A program made the translations under genes and the position numbers. From positions 1 through 64,000 of the forward strand of contig DDWZ01000014.1 in NCBI GenBank assembly GCA_002347095.1: a stretch of DNA of 64,000 bases, read 5' to 3'. The notes below the pieces were generated by a model. That model was not told the origin of the DNA and ran no database searches. It was given only the letters and a program-made list of their open reading frames with translations. Below, piece after piece: positions 63,884-64,000 of the stretch (its first letter is position 1; the number at the start of each line of letters is the position of its first letter). The stretch is from Desulfobulbaceae bacterium UBA2273 (GTDB lineage Bacteria > Desulfobacterota > Desulfobulbia > Desulfobulbales > Desulfurivibrionaceae).

Positions 63884-64000
63884 TCACTTCGTTTCCTTGC
63901 TCCGATACGAGATCACCCGGACCTTTTCCAGGGTGACCATCCCCTCGCCGATCATGGCGTCCAGCTCCGGGAGAAAGGCGGCGATCCGCTCAGGACTGTC
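63884..64000 (-). CDS. C-terminal end of a DUF190 (PII-like) protein, partial
   Basis: The last 38 codons of a gene that runs off the right edge. The encoded tail SPERIAAFLPELDAMIGEGM and VTLEKVRVISYR match the C-terminus of DUF190 proteins, small PII-like trimeric regulators often found beside ion channels such as CrcB. Only the end is visible, so nothing can be said of its start. Confidence 0.75.
   Translation of the reverse strand, partial: DSPERIAAFLPELDAMIGEGMVTLEKVRVISYRSKETK

Overview
The window looks like chromosomal DNA of a motile Gram-negative anaerobe with fairly high G+C. Desulfobacterota (Desulfobulbales-like sulfate or sulfur bacteria) is the most likely group. This is an inference from gene content: sigma-54-controlled flagellar genes, a two-subunit oxygen-sensitive class I fumarase, a CooC-type maturation ATPase, rubrerythrin, a BFD/CopZ-like iron-sulfur protein that probably uses selenocysteine, and a SPASM radical SAM cassette. 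No rRNA, tRNA or CRISPR array was seen.

Layout. Positions 1-6000 carry fabD, lspA-ileS (coupled) and a cooC-like ATPase, separated by short inverted-repeat elements. Positions 6300-29600 are a flagellar region: a stand-alone hook-protein gene (flgE1), an LtaS/MdoB-like enzyme, flgE2-flgD-fliK, the long operon flgBC-fliEFGHIJ-motE-like, and a regulatory block (FlrC-like regulator, FlrB-like kinase, TPR protein, FleQ-like activator). Three well-formed sigma-54 promoters precede flgE1, fliK and flgB, and a sigma-70-like promoter precedes the FleQ-like gene. Together these read as a FleQ to FlrBC to structural-gene hierarchy.

Positions 29700-34200 hold ftsE-ftsX-envC-ctpA (septal and envelope remodelling). 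Positions 34300-41300 are housekeeping: two fumarase subunits, a PilZ-like protein, panB, ruvBAC, yebC and rlmE, with a hairpin IS66-like mini-element between ruvA and ruvC. Positions 41600-47200 hold a secreted isochorismatase-like protein without the catalytic Cys, a type II NADH dehydrogenase, a periplasmic OB-fold-like protein, an AI-2E/PerM family permease and a metallophosphoesterase.

Positions 47200-49300 are an accessory cassette: a 232-residue protein ending in an 18-Cys tract with a Cys at almost every fourth residue, followed 10 bases later by a SPASM radical SAM enzyme. The cassette has its own promoter, lower G+C than its neighbours, and a duplicated fragment of the adjacent metallophosphoesterase 3' end on its far side. 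It looks like a horizontally acquired RiPP-type system. Next is a soluble Clp-FtsH hybrid (two degenerate AAA+ modules plus an intact M41 protease) that overlaps rtcB tail to tail.

Positions 53300-57700 are an oxidative-stress block: a Fur/PerR-family regulator, katG with a perfect 7-1-7 palindrome upstream, and rubrerythrin, followed by a spermidine-synthase-like gene. An IS1182-family element with a 5-bp target duplication follows. The last part holds a VWA-OmpA lipoprotein, a small exported protein, a 74-codon BFD/CopZ-like gene with an in-frame TGA at a conserved Cys position and a SECIS-like hairpin (overlapping the start of a TauE/SafE transporter), a prenyltransferase-repeat protein and the end of a DUF190 gene. 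The strongest novelty candidates are the seleno-BFD/CopZ gene, the period-4 Cys/radical SAM cassette and the degenerate Clp-FtsH protease.
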